From the NCBI GenBank assembly GCA_003427395.1, contig BFEA01000987.1, positions 69,329 to 106,650 of the forward strand: a stretch of 37,322 nt of DNA. The letters run 5' to 3'. The stretch is from Chara braunii. Its lineage: Eukaryota; Streptophyta; Charophyceae; Charales; Characeae. The position numbers and the translations under genes are program-made. How positions within the stretch are numbered: position 1 is the stretch's first letter; each line of letters begins with the position of its first letter. This document shows positions 1 to 10,958 of this stretch, one piece after another. Below the pieces are notes generated by a model. The model saw only the letters and a list, made by a program, of their open reading frames with translations, was not told where the DNA came from and did not search any database.

Positions 1-10
1 CCGGGGGTGA

Positions 11-2020
11 AACCCCTACCCCGGCTTGGGCCCCGGGGATCCCCGCGTGACAACGCTGGATATAACTGACACAATCCTAGACGTGGCGGCGAGAAGGTCG
101 TGGTTGCAAGCGATAGGACGATATTATCCTCGCCCTGATCATGATATCCCGGATGGGTTTGCTCCTGATATTCCGCTGTCATTTTCTCCCCCCCCTCAAT
201 CGTTTTCAATGCATCAGCAGGTTGCTACAGTCAACCCCTAGAGCGATCCCGCTTCCACCGCCATAACGAACATGCATCTGGCACAGATGATTCACACGGC
301 CACCACAAAACAGTCTGAATGGATGAGCACTCTGGTTCAGATGCAGGCAGCTCACATGGACCGAATGGAACAGATCATGGGCAGATTAATCAAGCCGAAC
401 CCGGCTCCTGCTTGACCTGCCCCTGCCTCTTTCCCCCTCTTGGCCGCTCCACCTGCACCTGGATATGCGCCGCAGCTCCCCCAAGCAGCCAACCTTGCAG
501 GGAGAATTGAGTGTTACAACTGCAAACAGCCCAGACATTTCGCCCGAGACTATCAGCAGCCGAAACGGAACCAACCTCCACCGGCTGCAACCCCCGTAGC
601 TTTGAATCAGGGACGAGTAGCGACACTGATGGATACGATCCGCGATGACGCGATCGTCGCCTACACACCCGAACTACCGTTTCCGTCGATGCCAGTTGCA
701 TGGACTTCCGGAACTTCGCCATCCGAAGCTGCTGAAGTGGTTGATCCGACGGAGTACCTTCATCTTGCCGGTATGGCTGGGACGACCACCAGCATGATCG
801 GAGCGATCCAATCGGGCAACGACGATCTTGAATGGGTAGAACGCGAATCAAACCCAGGACCACAATTTCGTACAGTGGAAATTGATGTGTTACGAATGTT
901 AAAGCAATTGGATATCCGTGTTCCAGTGCCAGTAGGGCATTTGCTCACCATATCCGAAGCGGCCAATGATAAGTTGTTGCAACAGTGTCAAAAGAACCAG
1001 AAGCGTTTCACCTATCAGCGCATTCAGCGGATGCTGAAGAAAAACAAGGAGGAAGAAATCGAGGGGATTGCCCCTCCTGAACCCGGAACAAACAAGCCGG
1101 AAGCCGCACGAGTAGCCAAGATCTCGCTAGCCGAGAAAGATCACTTCGTACGAGCTCGTCCTGTGTTATGGAAAAGTGCGGAATGTGATTGTGAAATCTG
1201 GGGCAAGTCGTTTAATGCCCTCATCGATACTGGGGATTCAGTGGTCGCCATATCCTTAGACACGGTAAGAAGAACGGGCCGACTCAATTCCATCCTTCCT
1301 CAATCTCACAAAGATAATTATGTCTCTGCTGACGAGGAAGCGATGAATATCGTTGGGGTCATTGAAAACGTGGTGATACAAGTCGGTCGAGTACATGTCC
1401 TTGTAAACGCATTAGTTAAAGACGTGCACTCGTATTCTGTATTGCTAGGTTTGCCGTGGGCAATGGCGGTAGGTGCCCGCATACATTTCGATTCTAAACA
1501 GCTGGTGCTCAGGCAAACAGGAGGGAAACCTCGAACTGTTCCGTTACGGATTTCCACCCGGACAGTAACAAGAAACTCTGGTTTTGGTGGGATTGGAATG
1601 ATTCGGGGTCACGATTGCGAAGCAAATCCATCTTCATCGCCGGATGACAGTAGCGGATTCGAAGAGCTGGAGTATAAAGAAGAAACGCCTAATAAAGAAG
1701 AATGGAAGCATTTGGTCGAACTTTTCGAACACGAAACTCAGGAGAAATTCCGCGTGGTTCCCGGAACCACACGAACATTTCATTTGAGTCTCGAAGATAA
1801 CACGACTGTCCCAACTGAAACCCAAGGTACTTTCTCGACCTTTATCGAGGAACCTATCCTGCAAATTTCGGATCTTGCAGAGGATTTGGAACCCCCTCGT
1901 ACCTTGTACGAGGAAACGCTTTCTCTCCAAGCGCTACCAACAGATGAAACAATATCTGGATGTCTCTACCTCCCCTCCAAGATCGCTACTCACAACGGGG
2001 GCGACCATTGCTTTGATTAA
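11..2020 (+). pseudogene. Ty3/gypsy-type gag-protease region with two internal stops
   Basis: One reading frame runs through the interval, broken by TAG at 239-241 and TGA at 413-415. Gag would coat the element RNA and the protease would cut the polyprotein. Bases 512-553 encode a retroviral-type zinc knuckle (CYNCKQPRHFARDY) in which the last Cys of the CCHC set is Tyr (TAT), one base from a Cys codon. The aspartic protease active site DTG lies at 1226-1234 (ALIDTGDSVVAI), and the conserved second motif LLGLPWAMA follows near 1440. The protein ends in an acidic stretch. The reverse transcriptase frame overlaps from 1875, so a frame change is needed between about 1950 and 2020; I cannot tell whether it is programmed or a mutation. 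The 5' LTR and the true gag start lie left of the window. Confidence 0.85.
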
Positions 2021-3080
2021 ACGAGAAGCCGAAGCTCCCGTAGTTGGCATGCCGGATTTGTTGCAGGAAATGGAAGAGTTGACAGGCCTAACTGTGGAAG
2101 AAGCAACAACTGACTCTGAGACTGATGCCGAGATCAAAGAGACCGAGATGGTTAGCCCTGCGGAATCTCAGATGATTGCGGCTGTGTTTTCTGTTCGCAC
2201 CAGCAGCTCTGTGTTTTCTAGTGTACTTGACAGAAGGGACCGACCCACTAATGGGATTAACGTGCCTCTTGAAATACCCGATCAACCATCCGTGACTGTG
2301 CCTAATCACGTTCCTCTGGAATTTCGAAAATCTTTGATTGATGTTTTGCATGGGTACGTGGAAATTTTAAGTGTGCACAATAACGATATTGGGTTGTCCA
2401 ATGTGATAGAGCACGCTATCGTGACGGGAGATCACCCGCCCATTAGCTACGTTCCTTATCGATACTCGCCAGCCCAACGGGCACCCGCTTTTGAGCGAAT
2501 TAAGGAATTCGAAGCTAATGGATGGATTGAACCCGCCATAGGACCATGGTCGTTTCCCGTGGTAATTGTACCCAAAAAGTCAAGAGGGATCCGCATATGC
2601 ATTGATTATCGAAAGCTGAATGATATCACGATTAAAGATGTGTATCCCCTTCCCCGTATTCACGAATTGCTGGATGCGATTGGGAGTGCACGATTTTTCA
2701 GTAAGTTTGATGTTCGTCATGGGTTCCATCATCTTCTCGTTCGTGAGAAAGATCGTCCGAAGACGGCGTTTGTGTTGTTCGAAGGAACTTCGCAGTGGAT
2801 TTGATGCCCAATAGGCATCTGCAATGCACCAACGACTTTTCAGCGAGCCATGAGCATGGCTTTCCATAATTTTGTACGGAAGACGCGGTTGGCACACAGC
2901 ATCATCAACTATTGTGTGATCGTGTACATGGATGATATTTTGGTTCATTTAAGCTCCTACGAAGGGCACGTGCAACACATCAAATGGGCATTACATGCGT
3001 TGAAAGACGCCGGGTTCAAGGTGGCGCTCGAAAAATGTCAGTTTTTCCTCACCACAATTTCCTTTTTGGGACAGTGGTGA
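1875..3080 (+). pseudogene. Ty3/gypsy reverse transcriptase
   Basis: This copies element RNA into DNA. Visible RT blocks in order: WSFPVVIVPKKSRGIRICID (palm entry), YRKLNDITIKDVYPLPRI, FSKFDVRHGFHHL (first catalytic Asp), FQRAMS, and the catalytic YMDD box at 2925-2936 (VIVYMDDILVHL). A single in-frame TGA at 2802-2804 lies where the family normally reads through into a conserved glycine-rich motif. The frame is otherwise open to TGA 3078-3080, where the sequence continues in another frame as the connection to RNase H, so a frameshift lies near 3068 and another near 3138. All motif residues are standard for Ty3/gypsy. The copy looks recently inactivated because only a few lesions interrupt a well-preserved domain. 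Confidence 0.9.
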
Positions 3081-3141
3081 CAGACCAGGGGCTCAGGCCG
3101 GAACCCCAGAGGGTAGCAGCTGTCAGAGATGCACCTGACCT

Positions 3142-3825
3142 ATGACTATCACGCAGGTTCGTGCCTTCCTGGGCCTGGCCTCGTACTACCGAAGATTCAT
3201 CAAGGGTTTTGCGGCAATTGCGGGACCCCTTACAAATCTGCTGAAGAAAGATCAATCGTTGATCTGGGCGCCGGAGTGTGACCACGCGTTTTTGAAACTC
3301 AAGGCAGCTCTTATTTTGGCACCGGTCCTTATAAGACCGGATCCTGAAAAGCCTTTTGTCCTCATCATGGACTGGCAACCAGAGGCGATTTTCGCGATCT
3401 TGGCTCAAGTGGGATTGAACGGACTCGAACACGTGGTTGAGTACGCATCCTAGTCAGTGCCAGCGTGCAAACGCAATTACGCCGCTCCTACCGGAGAATG
3501 CTATGCAGCTTTGTGGGGAATCAGTCACTTTCGAGCCTACCTGTACGGACGGAAGTTCACATTGTTGACCGATCATGAGCCCCTGCTGACCCTGAAGAAA
3601 TCTAAGGATTACTCGGGCATGATTGGCCGATGGGCAACAGTGTTGCAGAGCATGGACTTTGACATCCGTCAACGGAAGCATGAGAGGCACGGGAACGCAG
3701 ACGCACTGACGCGACTGCATCGACCAGATAGAGTTCCTAAGAGTGAGGAGGTGGTTCTGTGGAACGAGCCGAAGAGCGAAATCGGACCCCGGTACGGACA
3801 AGTGGAAATCTTACCGAAGGAGTGA
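3142..3825 (+). pseudogene. Ty3/gypsy RNase H domain
   Basis: This removes the RNA strand during reverse transcription. The RT thumb/connection is recognisable at the start (VRAFLGLASYYRRFIKGFA). RNase H acidic positions follow in order: FVLIMDWQPEAI (Asp), TGECYAALWG (Glu) and FTLLTDHEPLLTL (Asp), with a typical domain end HGNADALTRLHR. A TAG at 3451-3453 interrupts the frame just before the Glu block; both sides are in the same frame. The frame stops at 3823-3825, about 90 bases before the ATG of the PHD-integrase ORF, and the intervening DNA is a pyrimidine-rich run (3855-3905). Confidence 0.88.
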
Positions 3826-3913
3826 GTGACACGGGGTTTTCCGTCTATCTTCCCCCGAGCTCCCTCCCTCTCCATCTCTTCTTCTTCTCCTCTCTGACTT
3901 TTCCTTTTAAACT

Positions 3914-6052
3914 ATGGCTACCCCACCTGTCTCCACGACTCCCGCTTCTCCATCTGAACTCGCCTCTCTCACCGCCTCAGCCTTCTTCGCCACCCTCCCT
4001 GATAAATTCTGTTATTTTTGTACGTGTATTTCACGGGTCTACGGGGTGGATTTTCACCCCTCTGAGACCGGATTTGCTGATTGGGTAGACTGTTCCACGT
4101 GCGTTAATCGCGCACATGGAGCATGCATCAGGTACCGGACCGACAACAAAGTGTGGAAATGCCCTTTGTGTCGGACAGACAAGTTACCGCCAGAGGTTCG
4201 ATTCGAGGCCGCCCGTACGGACGGTCCCGGATACGACGAGAAGTATAGACGGGCAGAAGTCTGGACGGATAAAATTTTATAAGCTAAATGGGTCGGTTTA
4301 TCATTGGATCATCTCACTAAGCATGACAGACGTCGGGCTACGGAGAGATCTAGAGACTACCGATGGATCAACGGTCATCTGGAAAAGCGTAAAACTGACG
4401 GATCGGGGTTATGGTTGATGGTTCCTCATCCGTTTCAAAGGTACGATTGGACCCGATCGGCTCACGAGGAGCAAGCCGCTCATTTCGCGATACGTGTCAC
4501 AGAGGCAATTGTAGACCAAAATCGATGGTTATGGTCCAATATACGGGATGATGTCAAGTACGTCGTCGCCAACTGTCCGGTCTGTGTCGCTGATCGCGCC
4601 CCAATACGGGGTCCAAACACGATAGTACCGACAGAAGTAGAGCGTCCTTTCCAACGAGTCAGTACGGACGAGAGATGGTTAACGGGAGGCCAAATATTCG
4701 CCAATTTCGCCAGCAATTTCGGTGCGAAATTCATCAAAATTTTCAAAAACAAACAATATGGGTCCATAGTGCAAACATCAAAAAAAAAAACAGGCAAAAA
4801 AAAACGAAAAAAAAAATAAAAAAACATTGTAAAACCCTAACGCAAAAACACTGTCCGAGTTAAAATGAAGCGTCTAACGAATTCAACGAAACGCCAACTT
4901 TTTCATTATTGATCCAAACATGTCAAAACTGGACACATGACGTACCCTAAAGCAATATATCACACAAAAAAAAAAAAACAAGAAAAAAAGCAAAAAATCA
5001 GCACAATATGACTGTTTCGGTGCAAAATTCGCCGAAGATAACACCCCTGGTTAACCACTTGTGGTATGGACACGACAGATATTGAAGTGCCACCTGGCCC
5101 AAACCGTTGCGAATATTTCATTCTTTTAGTTTTAATAGATTATTTTTCCAAATACATTGAGGTCTACCCGTGCAAGACTCGTAAGGCCGCAAAAATAGCC
5201 ACGTACATCGATCGTTTTCTCTATACCCATCTAGATATGGAGGAAATTCTGAAGGATAATGGGTCCGAATTCAAGGGCGAAGTCGAGGAACTGCTTGCAC
5301 GACGAGGCATCACGCTTCGGCATACGGCGCCCCACGTTTCTCAGTCGAATGGATTGGCCGAAAATGCCAATCGCATGATTAAGACGGCTCTTCGCAGGAA
5401 TTTAGCGGCAAATGGCACGCGTTCATGGCCCGAAATCGTGTATCAAATCGTCGGAATTCATCGGGCCACCCCTCACGAATCCACAGGGTTCACCCCCTTT
5501 CAGCTTCGCACCAATAGCCTCCCATGTGTCGATTATCGAGGCCACTTGGAAATTGCCGAGGCAGGGGGTAGGGACACACGTGCAGCCCTTAAGGCCAAGG
5601 CCAAAAGGTATGCCGATTTAATGGTAAGGTCTATCCCGAAACTAGCACGGAAAAGGCACAAAATGACTGATCTAGCCCACGGGAGACAGGTCCGTAGTTA
5701 CGAGGCCCGAAATGGGAATACGGGTCCCCAGCATCAATATAAATTGGGGGACCTGGTGCAGGTACGTAAATGTGCATGCGACCGGAAACTCGCTCCCAAA
5801 TTTTCTGGTTGTTCCCGCATCGTCGAGCTTGGACCCAACGGTGCCAACACGGTGCGCATCGCGCCTGAGGCCAGCGCCAGCCATAGCTCCGTCCCCATTG
5901 TTCGCCATACCTCCTACATCTATCCTCTCCCTCCTCCCGATTTCTCCTTGTCTCCTTCGTCTGCTGAAGACGAAGACGAAGACGATCTAACCCCCGTCTC
6001 CATCCCTCCGTCTCCCTCTCATTCTTCACCCTCTTCTCCACCCTCGCCATGA
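3914..6052 (+). pseudogene. PHD finger-integrase ORF of the Ty3/gypsy element, one stop and one insertion
   Basis: Integrase joins element DNA to the chromosome. From ATG 3914 one frame gives: a Ser/Thr/Pro/Ala-rich leader; a PHD finger at 4010-4171 with a Cys4-His-Cys3 pattern (CYFC, WVDCSTC, RAHGAC, KCPLC); TAA at 4280-4282; the HHCC integrase zinc module at 4463-4585 (AHEEQAAH, CPVC); then, after a 369-base insertion that keeps the frame, the catalytic core from 5066. Catalytic residues appear intact: Asp at 5069-5071, Asp at 5255-5257 (DNGSEF) and Glu at 5360-5362 (GLAENANR), the last two 35 codons apart. An SH3-like C-terminal region (YKLGDLVQVRKC) begins near 5737, followed by an acidic and Ser/Pro-rich tail. 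No chromodomain is visible. The shared frame across PHD, zinc module and core argues that the PHD finger is native to the element. A separately captured host exon is the alternative. Confidence 0.82.
4682..5050 (+). mobile_element. MITE-like insertion inside the integrase, TTA target duplication
   Basis: This AT-rich block separates the integrase zinc module from its catalytic core. TTA occurs at both edges (4679-4681 and 5051-5053) and removing one TTA plus the block (372 bases) restores a sensible uninterrupted frame. The ends are weakly inverted-repeated (ACGGGAGG near the left edge against CCAGGGG read inward from the right), and a copy of TTTCGGTGC(G/A)AAATTC lies near each end. It has A-rich runs and no coding sequence. 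A TTA/TAA target fits PIF/Harbinger-type MITEs. Strand is arbitrary. Confidence 0.5.
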
Positions 6053-6447
6053 GTTTTCTCAGGGAGCAAGCACTCAGCGAGCAAGCGCTGGCACCGCGAG
6101 GACAGTTGTTCATTCGCCAAGTCCATCATCCTCGTATCTGCCCCGATTTTGGGCGCCTTGTGCATTTCTTCTGCACCACGGGAGTGTACGCAGCGACAAC
6201 TTTTCGGATCGAAGGACGCCCGGACGCGGTGGTATTGGCGGAAGCAACGACAGTACATCAGCGTTCCTTGCCACGTGTCAGCCGAATAACGACCGTCATC
6301 AATTTGAGCGGCGATCTCACATCTCTCTCGGATTCGCTCCGCGCTACGGAGATCCGAGCAGCACTACGAGCGTGGGCACTTGGTCAACGAGTGGACACAT
6401 CAGCAAGCTCGAGAAGAAGACGTGGTCGCACCTTCGCAGGCCATTGA
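6049..6447 (+). CDS. Extra ORF after integrase, ATGA overlap, function unknown
   Basis: The ATG overlaps the integrase stop as ATGA, so this 132-residue frame begins exactly where pol ends. It occupies the position where some LTR elements carry an env-like or accessory ORF. I do not recognise a domain. The predicted protein has a basic Arg/Ser-rich C-terminus (SSRRRRGRT), no signal peptide and no membrane segment. A different frame stays partly open beyond the stop (from about 6380 to 6650), so the original ORF may have been longer and frameshifted. A minus-strand ORF also covers 6344-6934; I preferred the + strand because of the junction with integrase. Confidence 0.4.
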   Translation: MSFLREQALSEQALAPRGQLFIRQVHHPRICPDFGRLVHFFCTTGVYAATTFRIEGRPDAVVLAEATTVHQRSLPRVSRITTVINLSGDLTSLSDSLRATEIRAALRAWALGQRVDTSASSRRRRGRTFAGH

Positions 6448-7146
6448 GTACATCGGCCTTCGGCTCGCTCCGCGTATCTCGCTTCCTTATCAAGTCCCGA
6501 CATCGCTCGTTGGTTAGTTCCGAGTCCGACGTGGAAGGTCTCAGTCGGGTGGCTCTTTCCTTGTGCTCTTCTTCACTCCGTATACGATAGTGGAACCCCT
6601 TCGATTCGTATCGATCGAAGCGTCGACACTCAGAGCATAGAGTTCTGGGCCAGTGGGGTACTACTGCCGTCCACGGAATGACGATGAGCTTGTTGAATGG
6701 CAACAACACAGAGTAAGGCGGGAAGTGCATATCGACAATGACAAAGTCTGCGTCCACGAACCCAAGACAACGATTTTCAGGAGGAAAATAATATCCTCCG
6801 CCGATTTGTGCGACAGCTTCTCGTACGTCCCACTCACAGACACGTGTCCTTTCCTTGTTATACGGGAAGGGAGGCGCTGGTTTGGGAGATACGGGAGGCT
6901 GGCACCCAATCGAAACGCGCCCGTCAGTCCACATATCAATCAGCCGAATAAAGAGTGCAAAGATCCCGTGACGTCATCAGAAAAGAAAATGCAAAGAGAC
7001 TAGAATTCCCGCCAAAAACGTTTACGGAGCCCGTACAACAATATTAATTGGTGCGAACTGGTTGGGTGGGGATTTCGGGGGACCAACCCACGACTCAAGG
7101 TTGATAATTTCGCTGGACGTTAATCGGAGGAGCTCTATCCCTTTTT

Positions 7147-7158
7147 GGGGGAGGGAGA
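7147..7158 (+). promoter_or_regulatory. Polypurine tract (plus-strand primer) of the Ty3/gypsy element
   Basis: GGGGGAGGGAGA follows a T-rich box (CCCTTTTT) and is immediately followed by TG, the usual first dinucleotide of an LTR. It sits downstream of integrase and the extra ORF, the expected place for the second-strand priming site. Confidence 0.65.
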
Positions 7159-8430
7159 TGTTGTGCAACTTAAGGCAGGTGGCATACGCAGTGCATCCAA
7201 AGCGACATATCTAAACACTCTCACATTCTCGGGCAAAGTCAATGAGCCCTCATCGAACGAGAGGCAACCACGCCTTCATTCACTGTGGAAGGTGCAAAAA
7301 CAACCACACACTCATCCCATCAAATGAAAGCACACGGGGAGATCACACACACGCATCCACCGTTCACAAGTCAAGACGGGGAAGTCCCGCACATTCGGGG
7401 ATTACCTAGGAAACTAATGAAAGAGTTCAGGAAGAAGTTCTTCCGAGCAGAAGGTCATAGGTATTCACTCTTGCTTGCTATGTCTCTCTGATCGGAAAAA
7501 AGGTCGGGAGATACACAGATCTGAGACGAGTAGCGTCAGATTAACACTCAAAAAGAAGAAGAAGGGGAGGGAGAGAAAGCGGAAGAGTTCCGAAAAAAGT
7601 TCTCTCATGCTCGGATACATGCGAGTTCACTTCNGNTCACAGNCACTTCACACGTCATCATTCTCATTCACAGAAANAGAGAAGGGAANAGAGGAGGCTA
7701 AGGGAGGAGTCACACTCCNGAAATACACAGATCTGAGACACGGACCATTCGACTTCAATCTNACAAACTCATTNTCANGAGGGAGAAANAGTATCAGGAN
7801 GGAAGAGAGGAGATAGACGAGGAATGTCGGAATCACAAGTACAAAAATTCAAAAAGAAACGATCGGCTTTGCAGCCGTGCACTCACACCAAGGGGAATAG
7901 ATCNGCAATAAGAAAGGCGCATCCGCCGTGAAATTCCAACCTGGCCCCAGGCCAGTTAACCACTCNACTCTACTGCTGATTTTCAACCCTNCACNGACGA
8001 TCCAGGCCGTCGCGTGCAACCTTCCGCCCCTGCGATCGTCACCCCGCCGACGCAGCTCGACACGGCTCGCCCAGACCCCACAGTCCGTCGTGGCGATCCA
8101 GCGCGCAACCGGCCAGCCTACAGTCAGCCCGACAGGACTTTCCGACTCGCACCAAACATATTGCCTACCCACTACTTCCCGGAAGCTGGCTTGCGCGTTG
8201 AGAGCATGAGAGAGATTTGCGGGCGCGCTTGCAGAATTTATAGTTGCGAGAGGAGAACGGGAAGGGAGGGAAGGAGGAGAACGAGTCAAGGTGTAGAAAG
8301 GAGGGACTCAGAGGGGAAGACACAAGGGAAGCCATGTTGGGTCCTCACAACCCGGTGCTCGGCCAATCAGATTCGTCGTGCAACAGGAAGTCCCTTTTGC
8401 TCAGCGCGCCTGATTTGTGAGCGGGGGTAA
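7159..8430 (+). repeat. Probable 3' LTR; right end uncertain
   Basis: This begins TGTTGTGCAACTTAAGG directly after the polypurine tract. No gene is visible. It holds purine-rich stretches, several N bases, and an internal direct repeat (ATACACAGATCTGAGAC at about 7512 and 7725). Because the matching 5' LTR lies outside the window, neither the right end nor the target duplication can be fixed; the end given is only where the composition changes. Confidence 0.4.
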
Positions 8431-9559
8431 TCAGAGGATCGACCGGGCTTCGGGAGTTGAAGTTAGGAAGCGGGAAGAAAAGAGGCGCGAGAAACTGCGC
8501 AAGACGGGTCCAAGATTCAGTCGATCAAGAAGTAAGAACAGGCGCGCTAAGAGGAGGGAGAGAGGGAAAAATAGTTATGATGAGAGGAACAGGGGAGGGA
8601 GGGGAGAGAGAGAGAGATGATACGCGGGGGAGAAATGGCGCGGGGAATAAGGAGGAGGAAGCTCGCATGCATGGCGCTAGCAGCAAGACAAAAAGGCACC
8701 AAAACAGTTACAGCTTGCCTATGTCCTACAACAATTCAAAAATCGAAATCACCATGTCCGCACGCGAAGTCTACGCGGGAAAAGAGAATCCTACGTCTAT
8801 CCATATTCCTTACAAAATTCCTAGAGCTTTTGACGACGTGACCGAGAACATTCATGCACAAAAAGGACACGTCGCGTTCCAGTTATTCCGGAACTCCCAA
8901 CTGTCGAGCTCAATTCCCCACGCGCTCGCTAAGGCGCGCGTGATCTCCCATGCATTTCCCGAATTTTAAAAAGCAGAATTCCAAGAATCAATTAAACTTC
9001 CGAAAATTGAGGGCCGAAAACGAGGCGCCTGAAATCAAGAAAAGCAACAAGGGGTTTGATGGGCCCGTATGGTACAAAAACAAAAATGAGCAGAAGGGTA
9101 CGAAAGATAGCATGGGGTCGGGAAGTGGTTCGTCACATATGTGACGCGCAGGGGGTTCCAAAACTATGCGATCTCCCGATTGCATGCAAACTTGGTACAC
9201 GGGGAATGGGAGGAGACGAAGAAGCAGGAAGAACTACAAGGAGGGATGAGATGGCGACAACATCAGTGGCAAGATCCGTTGCAGACGTGTCATAGGCAAT
9301 CCCCGGCTCCTCGATCTCAGAAAGTTGTCCAGGTGGCACCATCATGGTCCACCAACCCTACGCACGCATTTCCATCGACGCAACCCATCAGAGCGTGATG
9401 AGCGAGGCTCGATGATCCGTAACAGCCGGGGATTGGTGTCGATCTCTCCAATTGATCGCCACGTGGAGCTTGATACATGCCACTTACCGTGTGAACGAGT
9501 GTGGGGGTCATGCAATGTGGCCACACAGCTCCGATTACTAAGATCCCAGGAGGGGGCAC
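8431..9559. other. No gene recognised; GA-rich DNA
   Basis: The left part is dominated by GA-rich sequence (8460-8640). Short open frames on both strands have no recognisable motif. The right part (9133-9559) probably belongs to the minus-strand element whose ORFs lie at 9560-10958, since it is its immediate downstream flank. Confidence 0.4.
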
Positions 9560-10159
9560 TTACACCTGTCCAAAGTGGATGGGAAAAGAGCAGCGATACG
9601 TGAAGGCATGAGTACGGGGAGGATGGGTGCGAGGCAGGGGAAGAAAGCGTTCCAAATCGACCGTGGCTGGAAACTCTCGATAGCGCACGATTCGATAGAA
9701 GCGGGGGAAATGATTGCCGTTACGGGGGAGGGAGGTGAGATAATCGCGGTACAGGGTGGTGAGGGTTTTGAGAAGGGCCGTGCGAAAGTGATCATGGTTT
9801 TCGCAGGCTGGGATGGTTCCCGTGACGATGCAGTAGACCTCGATGTGGTTGAGGCCTCGCCACGTGGCACTAAAGAGAAGAACGTGGAGGGAGAAATCAG
9901 GAACAGCACAACGGGTGGAGGAGTGGGGAATGACTGTGATAGCGAGGCGAGAGGAGTAGAAGAAACGAAAAGTAGCAGGCTCGGTGAGACGGCGAAGGGT
10001 GAGGTAATCAAGGGGACGGCGAGAGATTGATCGGGGACGAAGTCTGATTCCCCGCATTGGTACGTTGACGAACTGGGGGACGGGTGGGGCTGGTGGGGGA
10101 GGGGGATCGGCTTCGTCTCCGCCGCGTTGCACTCGGGGTCGTGGCTGAGAGGTCGCCAT
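9560..10159 (-). CDS. Minus-strand ORF B, unrecognised repeat-associated protein
   Basis: I chose the ATG at 10159 (MATSQPRPRV), giving about 199 residues, although the frame stays open further upstream as an artificial Lys/Arg-rich shadow of ORF A. It has a Pro-rich leader (DPPPPPAPPVP), then an Arg-rich segment (RGIRLRPRSISRRPLDYL) and a mixed globular-looking region (FSLHVLLFSATWRGLNHIEV). No catalytic motif is visible. It starts inside ORF A in a different frame (152-base overlap), so the pair may be expressed by frameshifting or be a single ORF split by an indel. I infer a gag-like or accessory product of a retroelement; the family is not identified. Confidence 0.4.
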   Translation of the reverse strand: MATSQPRPRVQRGGDEADPPPPPAPPVPQFVNVPMRGIRLRPRSISRRPLDYLTLRRLTEPATFRFFYSSRLAITVIPHSSTRCAVPDFSLHVLLFSATWRGLNHIEVYCIVTGTIPACENHDHFRTALLKTLTTLYRDYLTSLPRNGNHFPRFYRIVRYREFPATVDLERFLPLPRTHPPRTHAFTYRCSFPIHFGQV

Positions 10160-10958
10160 CTTCGGGTCGGGGCAGCTCCGGATCCCGGCTGGGATCGTCG
10201 TCAATGCGCAGGCTGCCTTCGCGATCGAATTCCAGCTTCTGTTTTCCGGCAGCGATCTTCTTTCTCTTACGGGCTGCTCCTGGGTCCTCCGCCTCCGTGC
10301 CCAAGCGCGTCGCCTCCTCTGGCGGGACTTCCCACTCCGATTCGGTCGATCCTTCTTCGTGCTCCTCCTCTCCTTCCTGGTCCTCTTCTTCTTCTTCTTC
10401 GCTTTGGTCCCCCTCGCTCTGCTCGCTGTAGCTCCCCTCTTCAGGAGTCTCTTCTTCGTCGCCAAGCACTTCCTCACTATCTTTGCCCTCGTTCTCCGTT
10501 CCTTCTTCTTCTTCGTCCTCGGTACTTTCTTCTTCCTCCTGTTCCTCCCTTATGGCTTGGAATTGCGTCGTAGTCGGGTAGCGAGTCCGGATGCAATCAA
10601 TGATCTGCGCCGGCTTCAAAAAGTCCTACCTCGAAGGCGGGATCTGCTCCTCAGTTCCCTCTATGCAGGCCGACCACTGGAGATATGGATCTAGTGTCCG
10701 AGCAAGAACGTGGGGCACTGGATGCTCGTCGTCTTGCGAGACAATCTCGAGCGGGAGGTCGTCGGCCAACTGCGCTATCGGGGTCGTGAGCACCTGCACG
10801 ATCAGTTCCTCGCGCCCGGGCCTTACAGTACCCATCAGGAATCCCAGAAGGTCCCCTTCCACGTCAGTCCGCCACGCTTGGATTACGAGCAGCTCGAGGC
10901 GCTCCACCCACGAGCAATGCGGTTCGTCCCCGGTCCACGTGGCCCGTACTTCGCTCTA
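10008..10958 (-). pseudogene. Minus-strand ORF A, acidic gag-like protein with one stop
   Basis: Open from just below a TAG near 10958 to TGA at 10008-10010, broken only by TAG at 10623-10625; both sides are in the same frame. The N-terminal half looks globular (VERLELLVIQAWRTDVEG, PHVLARTLDPYLQW). The middle is extremely acidic (runs of Glu with Asp/Ser), followed by a basic patch (AARKRKKIAAGKQ) and a Ser/Pro/Arg-rich tail (RRRRSRSPSPTSPT). The layout of a folded N-terminus, acidic linker and basic SR-like tail resembles nucleic-acid-binding structural proteins of retroelements, but I recognise no domain. LINE sequence lies immediately upstream, so one of the two probably interrupted the other. 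Confidence 0.5.

Noticed and set aside
6344-6934. Minus-strand 196-codon frame opposite the accessory ORF
   Set aside because: No motif, and the + strand has the better context; it remains possible but unsupported.
8426-8440. GGTAATCAGAGG, similar to an initiator-tRNA primer binding site
   Set aside because: It has an extra base, is not preceded by an LTR-type CA end, and no gag follows.
8457-8969. 170-codon + strand frame
   Set aside because: GA-rich low-complexity first half, no recognisable domain and no initiation context.
10084-10694. Plus-strand frames rich in Leu, Phe and Ser opposite ORF A
   Set aside because: They are antisense shadows of the Glu-rich ORF A.
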